From Verrucomicrobiota bacterium (lineage in GTDB: Bacteria > Verrucomicrobiota > Verrucomicrobiia > Opitutales > Opitutaceae), in contig VHCY01000003.1 of NCBI GenBank assembly GCA_016871595.1, positions 1 to 64,000 of the forward strand: DNA of 64,000 nucleotides, given 5' to 3'. The first letter of the stretch is position 1. Every line of letters starts with the position of its first letter. The notes beneath the pieces are model-generated. The model had not been told where the DNA came from. It saw only the letters and a list, made by a program, of their open reading frames with translations, and did not search any database. Made by a program: the position numbers and the translations under genes. Shown in pieces: positions 28,879 through 38,220 of this stretch.

Positions 28879-31800
28879 ATGCAAGAGCGCAGCTTCACGG
28901 ATCTGTTCATCCGCAAGCCGGTGGTGGCCCTCGTGGTCAACCTCACGCTGCTGGTGCTCGGGATCGTCTCGTTCTACCAGCTTAACACGCGGCAGTACCC
29001 GCGGAGCGACAGCGCGGTGGTCAAGATCAGCACGGTCTACTTCGGCGCCGGCGCCGAGACCGTGCGCGGCTACATCACGACCCAGCTGGAGCGGGTCGTC
29101 GCCAGCGCCGACGGCATCGAATACATCGAGTCGGAGAGCCGGGCAGGCTTCAGCCTGATCAGCGTCTACCTGCGCCTGAACTACGACACGAACGCCGCGC
29201 TGGCGCAGATCAGCGCGAAGATCGACCAGGTGCGCAGCGAGCTGCCCCCGGAGGCCGAGTCGCCGACGATCAGCGTCGAGACCAGCGACAACCAGTTCGC
29301 GTCGATGTACATCAGCTTCTACGGGGACCAGCTCGCGCCCAACCAGGTCACCGACTACCTCAACCGGATGGTCCAGCCGGCCCTCTCCTCGGTCAAGGGG
29401 GTGCAGCGGGCGGACATCCTGGGCGGCCGGGTGTTCGCGATGCGGGTCTGGCTGAAGCCCGACGCCCTCGCGGCCCACGGGATCAGCCCCGCGGAGGTGC
29501 GGCAGGCGCTCGCCACCAACAACGCGCTGGCGGCGGTGGGCTCGACCAAGGGGACGATGCTCACGATGAGCCTGGTCGCGAACACGGATCTGCGCAGCGC
29601 GGCCGAGTTCCGCGAGCTCGTGGTCGCGCGCCGCGGGGACACCATCGTGCGGCTGGCCGACGTGGCGGACGTGGTCCTCGGCGCCGAGAGCTACGATGAC
29701 GACGTCCGTTTCGCGGGCGAGAGCGCGACCTTCATGGGGATCTGGGTGCTCCCCACCGAGAGCACGGTGGAGGTGGTCAAACGGGTGCGGGCGCTGCTGC
29801 CGACGATCGAGCGGGGCCTGCCCGGGGGGCTCCGGATGCGCGTGGGCTACGACGCCACCAAGTACATCGACGACTCCCTGCGCGAGATCCTGCGCACCCT
29901 GCTGGAGACGCTGGTGATCGTGGCCGTGGTGATCTTCCTGTTCCTCGGCTCGTTCCGCTCCGTGCTCATCCCGCTGGTCGCGATGCCCCTCTCGCTGCTC
30001 GGCGCGCTCGCCATGATGCTCGCCTTCGGCTTCACCATCAACCTGCTCACCCTGCTCGCGGTGGTGCTCGCGGTGGGCATCGTGGTCGACGACGCGATCG
30101 TGGTGGTCGAGAACGTCGAGCGCCACATCCGGGCGGGCCGGACGCCCTTCGACGCCGCGCTGCTCGGGGCCCGGGAGCTTGTGGGGCCAGTGATCTCGAT
30201 GACGATCACGCTCGCCGCGGTCTACGCTCCGATCGCGTTCCAGGGCGGCCTGACGGGCGCGCTGTTCCGCGAGTTTGCGCTGACCCTGGCCGGCGCCGTG
30301 GCCATCTCCGGCTTCGTGGCCCTCACCCTCTCGCCGATGATGAGCGCCCAGCTCCTGCGCGGCGGCGCGCACGAGGAACGTGGGCTGGCTGGCCTGACCA
30401 ACCGCCTGTTCGACCGCCTGCGAGACGCCTACGAGGGCGTGGTGGGCGCGATGCTCGCCCTGCGCGCCGACCGGCGTCCGGCGTGGACGCTCGCGGCCTG
30501 GTCCCTGATCGCCTGGCTCCCGCTGTGGCCCGTCGCGGTCGGCGTGGTGTGGCTCCTGTTCGGGACGGACGGGGTCAAGGCGGCCGCGATTCCCGCCGCG
30601 GCCGGTTTGCTCGGGGCCAGCGTGCTCGGCGCGATCCTGGTCTTTGCCTTCGACCTCGCGCTCGGCCGCCGTTACCGGGCGGTGCAGTTCGTGCTGGCCG
30701 GGTCGCTGTTGCTCACGGTGCTGCTCGCGCCCTTCTTCCTGCTCGCCCAGAGCGAGCTCGCGCCCAAGGAGGACCAGGGCGTCGTGTTCAGCATCCTCGC
30801 GCCTTCGCCTACGGCCACCATTGAGCAGAACGCCATCTATGCCCGCGAGCTGCAGAAGATCTATGAGTCCGTGCCCGAGTACGACGCGTCATTTCAGGTG
30901 ACCTCGGCCAACTTCGGCATCTCCGGGATGATCCTCAAGCCGTGGTCGGAGCGCCGCCGAAACTCCGTCACGATCGGGGATTCCCTGCAGGCGCCCGCGG
31001 CCGCGGTGGCCGGAGTGAACGTGATCGTCAACACCCCGGAGCCCCTGCCCGCGGGCGGGCAGTTCCCGATCGAGTTCGTGCTGCGTTCCACCGCCGAGCA
31101 CCGGGACATGCTGGAGGTCGCCCAGCAGCTGGTGATCCACGCCAATACGCAGGAGCCGGGTGCCGGTGGTCCGCCGGTGTTCTATTTCGCGGATAAGGAC
31201 CTCAAGTTCGACTTGCCGCAGGCGGAGATCGAGATCGACCGGGAGAAGGTCGCCGCGATGGGTCTAAGCCTGGTCGACGTCGCGCGCGACCTCGGCTCGA
31301 TGCTGGGCGGCGGCTACGTCAACCGCTTCGTCAATGACGGCCGCAGCTACCGCGTCATCCCGCAGGTCGAGCGCGGCCAACGGCTCAACGCGGAGCAGCT
31401 GCTCAACTACCACGTCCGCGGGCCGCAGGGGCAGCTGATCCCGCTGGGCACGATCGCCTCGATCCGCGAGACGGTGCAGCCCCGCACCCTCAACCGCTTC
31501 CAGCAGCTGAACTCGGTCAAGATCACGGGGGTGGGGCCGAGCATCGACGCGGCGCTCCGGAAGCTGGAGGCCAAGGCGGCCGAGATCCTGCCCGCGGGGT
31601 ACTCGATCGATTACGGCGGGCAGTCGCGCCAGCTGCGGACCGAGGGCAAGGCGCTGGGCAAGGCGGCGCTGCTCGCGGTGCTGCTCATCTTCCTCGTGCT
31701 CGCGGCGCAGTTCAACAGCTTCCGCGATCCCTTCATCATCCTCCTCGGTTCCGTGCCGCTCGCGATCGTCGCGGCGATGCTGCCCGTGTTCCTGGGCGCG

Positions 31801-32172
31801 AGCTCACTCAACATCTACTCGCAGATCGGGCTCATCACCCTGGTGGGCCTGATCGCCAAGAACGGGATCCTCATCGTGGAGTTCGCCAACGGGCTCCAGC
31901 ACGAGGGGGTGGGCAAGCTTGAGGCCATCCGCCGGGCGTCCGCCACGCGCCTCCGGCCGGTGCTGATGACCTCCGCCGCCACGGTGTTCGGTCACCTGAT
32001 GCTGATCTTCGTCACGGGCCCCGGCGCCGCCTCGCGCAACAGCATCGGCTGGGTGCTGGTGGTCGGGATGGCGGTCGGGACCATCTTCACCCTGTTCGTC
32101 GTCCCCGCGTTTTACGCGCTGATCGCCCGGGAGCTCTCGCCCCGGCCGGCCGCGCCCGTCCCCTCCGCATGA
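28879..32172 (+). CDS. RND efflux inner-membrane permease (AcrB/MexF-like)
   Basis: 1097 aa, FIRKPVVALVVNLTLLVLGI; VVDDAIVVVENVERHIRAG; GLIAKNGILIVEFANGLQHEG. Confidence 0.94.
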   Translation: MQERSFTDLFIRKPVVALVVNLTLLVLGIVSFYQLNTRQYPRSDSAVVKISTVYFGAGAETVRGYITTQLERVVASADGIEYIESESRAGFSLISVYLRLNYDTNAALAQISAKIDQVRSELPPEAESPTISVETSDNQFASMYISFYGDQLAPNQVTDYLNRMVQPALSSVKGVQRADILGGRVFAMRVWLKPDALAAHGISPAEVRQALATNNALAAVGSTKGTMLTMSLVANTDLRSAAEFRELVVARRGDTIVRLADVADVVLGAESYDDDVRFAGESATFMGIWVLPTESTVEVVKRVRALLPTIERGLPGGLRMRVGYDATKYIDDSLREILRTLLETLVIVAVVIFLFLGSFRSVLIPLVAMPLSLLGALAMMLAFGFTINLLTLLAVVLAVGIVVDDAIVVVENVERHIRAGRTPFDAALLGARELVGPVISMTITLAAVYAPIAFQGGLTGALFREFALTLAGAVAISGFVALTLSPMMSAQLLRGGAHEERGLAGLTNRLFDRLRDAYEGVVGAMLALRADRRPAWTLAAWSLIAWLPLWPVAVGVVWLLFGTDGVKAAAIPAAAGLLGASVLGAILVFAFDLALGRRYRAVQFVLAGSLLLTVLLAPFFLLAQSELAPKEDQGVVFSILAPSPTATIEQNAIYARELQKIYESVPEYDASFQVTSANFGISGMILKPWSERRRNSVTIGDSLQAPAAAVAGVNVIVNTPEPLPAGGQFPIEFVLRSTAEHRDMLEVAQQLVIHANTQEPGAGGPPVFYFADKDLKFDLPQAEIEIDREKVAAMGLSLVDVARDLGSMLGGGYVNRFVNDGRSYRVIPQVERGQRLNAEQLLNYHVRGPQGQLIPLGTIASIRETVQPRTLNRFQQLNSVKITGVGPSIDAALRKLEAKAAEILPAGYSIDYGGQSRQLRTEGKALGKAALLAVLLIFLVLAAQFNSFRDPFIILLGSVPLAIVAAMLPVFLGASSLNIYSQIGLITLVGLIAKNGILIVEFANGLQHEGVGKLEAIRRASATRLRPVLMTSAATVFGHLMLIFVTGPGAASRNSIGWVLVVGMAVGTIFTLFVVPAFYALIARELSPRPAAPVPSA

Positions 32173-33503
32173 CCTCGTCCCGCCTCCCGCTGTTCCGGGC
32201 CCTGCGCCGCGCTGCGGCGGCCCTCGTCACCGCGTCGGTCTGGGCCGCGCCGGCCCTGCCGCCGGGCCCGCTCGACCTCGCGGCCGCGCTGCGTTTCGCG
32301 CTCGATCACAACCTCTCGATCCAGCAGGCGCGCGAACGGATCCGCCAGCAGGACGGCGTGGTGCTCGAGGTCGGAGCCCGCCGTCTACCGTCTGTCGGCG
32401 CGTCGGCGCTCTACCAGCGCAACGATCCGGACGTTTCCCAGGGCTTCCCCGCTTCCGGGCAAGCTTGGCAGCTGAGCCTGACGGCGACGCAGGTGGTTTA
32501 CTCTGCCGGCGCCATTCCCGCCGCGGTGCAGGCGTCGAAGCTCACCCGTGAGGCCGCTACGCTTGAGCTCCAGGCCGTGATCAACGAGGCGCTGCTGCAG
32601 GTGCGGGCAGCGTTCCTCGAGGTGCTGCTTGCGCGGGAGCAGATCAAAGTCCAAGAGTCCAATCTGGAGCTGCTCCGGGAGCAGTTGCGGACGGTTTCGG
32701 ACCGCTATCAGGCCGGCACGGTTTCGAGCTTCGAGAAGCTCCGCGCGGAGGTGGCGGTCGCCAATGCCCAGGTGCCCCTGATCACGGCGCGGAACGGGCT
32801 CCGCCTCGCCGGCGATAACCTTCGCCTAGCCCTCGGCCTGGTGGCGGTGCCGGGATCGGACCGCCCGGAGCTGGAGGTCACTGGCTCGCTCACGTTCGCG
32901 CCGCAGACCTTCGACCGGTCCGCCGCCCTCGGAGCCGCCCGGTCGCAGCGCCCCGACCTGCAGCGGCTCGCCAAGCTCGCGAGCGCCCGGGAGGAAGGCA
33001 TCACCACAGCCCGCTCCGGCCTGTACCCGAACGTCGCCGCCTTCGGAGGCTGGACCCTCCGCAAGGGGCCGACGTCCCAGCTCGGGGATTCCAACCACGG
33101 CTGGCTCCTCGGGGTGCAATCCCAGTGGAACATCTTCGACGGCCGCGCCACGCGGGGACGCGAACTCCAGGCGCGTTCCGCCCTGAACCAGACCCGGCTG
33201 CTGCTGGCGGAGGCGGAACTGGCGGTCGATGTTGAAGTCAGTCGCGCCCACTCGGGGTGGCAGCAGGCGTCCGAACTGGCGGACGCATCGGCCCGCGTGG
33301 TCGAGCAGGCTACCGAGGCCGTCCGCCTCGCGAGCGCCCGCTACGAGGCGGGCTCCGCCACGCAACTCGATGTGCTCTCCGCCCAGGTCGAGTTAACCAC
33401 GGCCCGCACCAACCAGATCCAAGCCTTCTACCAGTACAATGTCGCGGTCGCGGCGCTACGGAAGGCGATGGGGCAGGCGGATGAGCTGATCGCGCGGCCT
33501 TGA
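32169..33503 (+). CDS. TolC family outer membrane efflux protein
   Basis: Signal peptide, coiled-coil OEP repeats; ATGA overlap with RND permease. Confidence 0.92.
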   Translation: MTSSRLPLFRALRRAAAALVTASVWAAPALPPGPLDLAAALRFALDHNLSIQQARERIRQQDGVVLEVGARRLPSVGASALYQRNDPDVSQGFPASGQAWQLSLTATQVVYSAGAIPAAVQASKLTREAATLELQAVINEALLQVRAAFLEVLLAREQIKVQESNLELLREQLRTVSDRYQAGTVSSFEKLRAEVAVANAQVPLITARNGLRLAGDNLRLALGLVAVPGSDRPELEVTGSLTFAPQTFDRSAALGAARSQRPDLQRLAKLASAREEGITTARSGLYPNVAAFGGWTLRKGPTSQLGDSNHGWLLGVQSQWNIFDGRATRGRELQARSALNQTRLLLAEAELAVDVEVSRAHSGWQQASELADASARVVEQATEAVRLASARYEAGSATQLDVLSAQVELTTARTNQIQAFYQYNVAVAALRKAMGQADELIARP

Positions 33504-33594
33504 GCCGGGCTGGACGCCGCGTCGTGCGCGCGGCAGGGTGACTGGACGGAACTTCCGTCCCCCGCCGCCTGTCCTGTTCCTCCGCTCCCGCCCG

Positions 33595-36450
33595 ATGAGA
33601 AATGCGCGCGTTCCCCTTCTGATCGTCGCCGCGTTTGCCCTGGCGGCGGTGGGCGCGGCGCTGACGCCGGCGGTTCAGTCCGGGATCGTGCGGTATCTGT
33701 TGCGGCGCGCGCTCGATCCGGCGGTGGACGTCGGCTCCGCCCGGATCGGCTGGAACGGAGGCGTGCGGGTGCGGGAGCTAACGTGGCGGACTTCGGCAGT
33801 GCGGCTGGCGGTCGCGGAAGCCGAGGTGCGCGTGCGGCCGGCCAGCCTGTTGGGAAAGGGGAAGCCGGAATTCCGGACGGTTCTCCTGCGCGGCTGTGTC
33901 GTGGAGCCCTTGGCTCCGGCGGCAACGGCGGAAACCTGGCGGGAGCAGTTCCGGGCGGGGCTGTTCGTGGCCTTGGCGCCGGGGCACATCGAGGCGGATG
34001 GGGAGATTCGTTTGCCCGCGGCGACCGGGGTGATCGCCTTCCGGGCGGCGGGGAAGGGTGCTGCAGCCGACGGCGGCAGGGCTTTGCACGGCGAGTTCAC
34101 CTTCCGGCCGGAGGGGCCGATCCTGCCGGTCGTGGAGGGGCGGCTGCGGGTGGAGGTGCCGGGCGGCGGAGTGGAAGCGCCGGTGCGGGTGGAAGGGGTG
34201 GCCACGGGGCGCGGGGAAGGCTGGCCCCGGGAATTGACGATGGCTGGGGAGTTGACGGAGCCCCAGGCCGCGGGCGCAGGCGCCTGGGCGCTCCGGGTCC
34301 GCGCCGGCGACCGGGAGGTCGCACGTTTCAAGGGGACGTTGCCGGCCGCGGGGGCGGATGGGCGGGTTCACTGGTGGGCGGATTTTCGCGACCAGGACGT
34401 GGCGCGGTTTTTCCCCGATCCGCGGTGGTCCGGTAACCGCGTCGTGGGCGAGGGGGAACTGGTTTGGTCGCCAGGAGCTGGGCTGATCGCAGTACGGGGT
34501 AAGGCCGACTTAGAACTGGGGGCCGCCGCCCGAGCGCATCCGGTCCTCGCGCGTCTCGGCCTCACCGGTGGGGACGCGGAATTCGAGGTCCGCGCTGGCG
34601 CGCGGGTGTGGGCCTGCGAAAGCCTTGCCGTGCACCTGCGCGCGGGGGGCACGGCGCCTGTGCTCCAGCTTACCTCCCGCCAGCCGTGGGCGGTCGACTG
34701 GAACGCCCGATCCTTCCAGGCGCGGCGGCCGGACGCGGACCTGATCAGCCTGGAGTTGCTCGACTTCAAGCTGCCGATGCTCCCGCTCGACGAGATCACG
34801 GTGGGCGGCGGGCTGGTGCGAGGACGCCTGATCGGCCGGGTGAGCGGGGGGGGCTTGGCACTCCGCACGGAGGAGAGCCTCCAGGCCACGGGCCTCTTCG
34901 CCGCGGCCGGAGAGGGGTGGCGGGTCGGGAATCTGGCCTTGACCCTGCAGGGAGTTCTCCGCGTCGCCCCCGAGGGGTGGAGCGCGGAAGTGGACACGTT
35001 GCGACTCCGCGGGAGCGGGGGAGAATTCGCTGTCCTCGAAGTCAAGGGCGGACGCCTGACCGGCGAGCGGGAGTCCTGGAAAGTGGCAGGCCGGGGCCGC
35101 GTCGAACTCGCGGCGGCGGCGGCCCTGCTGGCGGGCGGGCGCGACGGTGTTCTGACGGCGGGGATCCTCGAGTTGGACGCGGGTGCGACTGGCGGAACGG
35201 TGACGGCGCTCCACGCCCACGTGCGGGCCTCCGGCCTGCGGGCAACGGCGGAGTTGCCGGACCTGCGTCTCGACGCCCGGGTCGATCGTGAATCCTCGGG
35301 TCGGCTGAAGTTTCACGTGCCGCTGGAGACGGGGTCCGGCCCGAATCTTTCCCGCGTGCTGCTCGCGGGGGCGTTGGAACCGGCCGCCAGCGGCGGCGGG
35401 CGCCTCGAGCTCGAGGTGACGGGTCCGCGACTCGACCTCCCGGCACTCGGGAGATTCCGACCGTTGTTCGCCGACAAGGATTCCGTTCCGGGCAACGCGC
35501 CCCCGTGGGCCGGCTGGTCGGGCACCCTGATGGCCCGGATTGACGAGTTGGTGGCCGAAGCGGGCGCACCCTGGCGCCAGACGAGGGCACGACTCCGGTT
35601 CGACGATGCGATGGTGCAGGCGGAAGAGCTTGAGTCTGTCCTTGAGGGTGGGGCGAACCTGCGGGCGAGCGGGAGCCTGAGCCACGCGCCGGACGAAAAT
35701 GGAAGCTACCGCCTCCAGTCGGCTGTGGTGCTGCGCGACTGGAGTCCCGCTGGCCGCGAGGGTGAGTCGGGTTGGTTTTCCGGCAAACTCGACCTCGCGG
35801 GCTCCCTGCGCTCCCGCGGGACGGACCTCGAGGCCCTGTGGGCGGCGCTCGAGGGAGAGGTGCATCTGGTCTCGCGCGGCGGCACGCTGCGACTTTTTCC
35901 GGTCAACTTGCCGCCCGCACCGGCGGGTTCCGGCCGGGTGGCCGAGATCCTTGCGGCGGCGGGAGGCGCGTTGGAATCGCTGGGCGTGCGCCGCGAGCCG
36001 CCACTTTCGCGCGGCCGGGCGGTGGCGGAGCTTTCGTCCATCCTTTATCCGCTTGCGTTCGACCAGCTCAGCGTGGTCGCGGCCCGGGATGCTGCGGGGA
36101 ACCTCAGCCTGCGTCATCTCGTGGTGCTCACCCCCGAGCTGCGGCTGACGGGGGGAGGCAATCTCCTGCGCCGGCCGGCGAGCGGTTTGCTCGATGGCTC
36201 GCTGGCCCTCGAACTGCAGCTGAGGGCGCGCGGGCGGCCGGCTGAGTTGCTGCGGGGGCTCGGGGCGCTCGACGAGGTGCCCGACGAGTGGGGCTACGCC
36301 GCCGCCGGTTTACCCCTGCGGGTGCGCGGCACCCTCGGCCGGCCCGACGCCAGCGATCTGGGCGTGCGCCTCGCCGCGCTGGCGTTGGAGCGGAACCCGG
36401 TCTCCGAGCGCGCCGCGGACTGGTTTAACCGCATCCGCCGCGCAAAGTGA
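33595..36450 (+). CDS. Large AsmA-like/DUF3971-type hypothetical protein
   Basis: N-terminal membrane anchor; repetitive beta-rich sequence; AsmA C-terminal-like LRHLVVLTPELRLTGGGNLL...LRVRGTLGRPDAS. Confidence 0.6.
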   Translation: MRNARVPLLIVAAFALAAVGAALTPAVQSGIVRYLLRRALDPAVDVGSARIGWNGGVRVRELTWRTSAVRLAVAEAEVRVRPASLLGKGKPEFRTVLLRGCVVEPLAPAATAETWREQFRAGLFVALAPGHIEADGEIRLPAATGVIAFRAAGKGAAADGGRALHGEFTFRPEGPILPVVEGRLRVEVPGGGVEAPVRVEGVATGRGEGWPRELTMAGELTEPQAAGAGAWALRVRAGDREVARFKGTLPAAGADGRVHWWADFRDQDVARFFPDPRWSGNRVVGEGELVWSPGAGLIAVRGKADLELGAAARAHPVLARLGLTGGDAEFEVRAGARVWACESLAVHLRAGGTAPVLQLTSRQPWAVDWNARSFQARRPDADLISLELLDFKLPMLPLDEITVGGGLVRGRLIGRVSGGGLALRTEESLQATGLFAAAGEGWRVGNLALTLQGVLRVAPEGWSAEVDTLRLRGSGGEFAVLEVKGGRLTGERESWKVAGRGRVELAAAAALLAGGRDGVLTAGILELDAGATGGTVTALHAHVRASGLRATAELPDLRLDARVDRESSGRLKFHVPLETGSGPNLSRVLLAGALEPAASGGGRLELEVTGPRLDLPALGRFRPLFADKDSVPGNAPPWAGWSGTLMARIDELVAEAGAPWRQTRARLRFDDAMVQAEELESVLEGGANLRASGSLSHAPDENGSYRLQSAVVLRDWSPAGREGESGWFSGKLDLAGSLRSRGTDLEALWAALEGEVHLVSRGGTLRLFPVNLPPAPAGSGRVAEILAAAGGALESLGVRREPPLSRGRAVAELSSILYPLAFDQLSVVAARDAAGNLSLRHLVVLTPELRLTGGGNLLRRPASGLLDGSLALELQLRARGRPAELLRGLGALDEVPDEWGYAAAGLPLRVRGTLGRPDASDLGVRLAALALERNPVSERAADWFNRIRRAK

Positions 36451-36475
36451 CGACCGCGTTGCCAAGGCGGGAACC

Positions 36476-37480
36476 TTGCCCAAGCTGCCGGGTGTGATCG
36501 CGTCCATCGCCTTTCATCGCTTCAAGGCCCTGCGGCAGACGCGCATCGAGCTGCAGCCCTTCAACCTGATCATCGGGCCCAACGGCAGCGGCAAGACGAG
36601 CCTCATCGAGTCGATCCTGACCCTGCGGCGGCGGGCGGCGCTCCCGTTGGCCGGGGACGAGGCGGTGCAGCGGGGCGAGGGGCCGGAGATCCGGTTCGCG
36701 TTCGCGCCGCCGCACGCGGCGATCCGCGCCACCTTGGGCTGCGCGGGCGAGGGACAGTGCGATTTCCTGCGGGTGGAACCCGCGGGGGCACCGGAATGGC
36801 CCGCGCTCCGGGCCGGTCTGGCGACGGTGCGGGGTTACGCGCTGGAGCACGAGGCGATGACGCGGCCCTGCCCGCCGGGCGACGGGGCGGAACTGACGGC
36901 GGACGGGGGCAACCTCGCGGCTGTGCTGGTGCAGCTCCGGGAGCACACCCCGGCGGTATTCGCGGCGCTGCAGGCGGAACTCATTCGCCTGCTGCCGGAG
37001 TTTTCGTCGCTGGAGGCCGGCCCGGCGCCCTCGGGCGGACTTACCTTCGGCCTGCGGCTCGCGGAGGGGGGAGAGTTGCTCGGGGCCGAGGAACTGTCCC
37101 AGGGCACGCTTTACGTGGTCGCCCTGCTCGCGCTCGCCTTTGATCCGGATCCGCCGCGGATCCTCTGCCTGGAGGAGGTGGACCGCGGCGTGCATCCCCG
37201 GATGTTCCGCGAGGTGCGCGATGTCCTCTACCGGCTGAGCCATCCGCCGGCGGACGCGGGCCGCGCGGGGGTGCAGGTGATCGCGACGACGCACTCGCCG
37301 TACTTCATCGACCTGTTCCGGGACCACCCCGAGGAGGTGATCATCTCCCAAAAGACCGGCCGGGCGGCCACCTTCGAGCGGCTTTCGGACCGCCCCGACC
37401 TTCCCGAGCTCCTGCGGGAGGGATCGCTGGGCGAAATGTGGTACAGCGGGATCCTCGGCGGCGTGCCGGAGGAGCGATGA
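36476..37480 (+). CDS. AAA family (AAA_15/21, OLD-like) ATPase
   Basis: FKALRQTRIELQPFNLIIGPNGSGKTSLIESIL Walker A; LSQGTLYVVALLALAF signature; ILCLEEVDRGVHP Walker B; VIATTHSPYFIDLF; TTG (36476) or GTG (36494) start. Confidence 0.88.
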   Translation: MPKLPGVIASIAFHRFKALRQTRIELQPFNLIIGPNGSGKTSLIESILTLRRRAALPLAGDEAVQRGEGPEIRFAFAPPHAAIRATLGCAGEGQCDFLRVEPAGAPEWPALRAGLATVRGYALEHEAMTRPCPPGDGAELTADGGNLAAVLVQLREHTPAVFAALQAELIRLLPEFSSLEAGPAPSGGLTFGLRLAEGGELLGAEELSQGTLYVVALLALAFDPDPPRILCLEEVDRGVHPRMFREVRDVLYRLSHPPADAGRAGVQVIATTHSPYFIDLFRDHPEEVIISQKTGRAATFERLSDRPDLPELLREGSLGEMWYSGILGGVPEER

Positions 37481-38151
37481 ACGTCGCGCTGCTGAGCGAG
37501 TCTCCGGCGGACGAGGCGGCGTTGCGGGAACTGGTCACGGGGGTGCTGCGGGTGCGCCCCCGCTTCATCGCCCCCGGGTTCCGGGCCCGCGGCTGGCCCA
37601 ACGTGGCCCAACTGCTCCCGGCGGTGATCCGGCACCTGCATTTCAATACCGATGCGGAGGCCCTCGTCGTGGCGGTGGACGCGGATGACTCGGTCGTGCA
37701 CGGGGAGGCGCACGAGCGTCCGGGGTACTTCCATCCCCATTGCCGGATGTGCCAGCTGCGGGCGGTGCACCGGCAGACGACCAAGAAGCTGCCGCCGGCG
37801 CGGGGCCGGGAACGCCTGCTCCGGGCTGTGGGCGTGGCGGTGCCGGCGATCGAGGCGTGGTACCTGTGCGGGCGGGATCCCGCCGTGACCGAGGCGGCGT
37901 GGGTCGAGGGCAACGCCCGGGGAGTGCGCCCCTACAGCCGCGCGGAACTCAAGCTGAGGGTCTACGCGACGGACCGGCCGAGCCTCGCGCACGAGATCGA
38001 GTGCGCGCTGCGCGAGGTGGAACGGCACCGGTCGGATTCCCGCCGGCTGGAACACGAGTTTCCCGGGTTCGCGGCGCTCGCGGGTGATCTCCGCTCCGTC
38101 CGGGACCGCCCGTCGGACGTGAGTCCCGTGGCGCCGCCGCGTCCGCCCTGA
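37477..38151 (+). CDS. TOPRIM-like hypothetical protein translationally coupled to the ATPase
   Basis: ALLSESPADEAALREL, LVVAVDADDS (DxD), VAVPAIEAWYLCG; ATGA overlap with upstream gene, GGAGG ribosome site. Confidence 0.65.
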   Translation: MNVALLSESPADEAALRELVTGVLRVRPRFIAPGFRARGWPNVAQLLPAVIRHLHFNTDAEALVVAVDADDSVVHGEAHERPGYFHPHCRMCQLRAVHRQTTKKLPPARGRERLLRAVGVAVPAIEAWYLCGRDPAVTEAAWVEGNARGVRPYSRAELKLRVYATDRPSLAHEIECALREVERHRSDSRRLEHEFPGFAALAGDLRSVRDRPSDVSPVAPPRPP

Positions 38152-38220
38152 GAAAAGGCTTCCCTGCCATCCCGCTTTCGCCAACAAGCCCCGCAGCCCC
38201 TCCAGCCCCGTCGACCGCCG

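Noticed and set aside
36476-38151. Calling the ATPase/TOPRIM-like pair a definite PARIS or Gabija system
   Set aside because: ATPase is shorter than known AriA/GajA and no homology search was possible; kept only as a candidate
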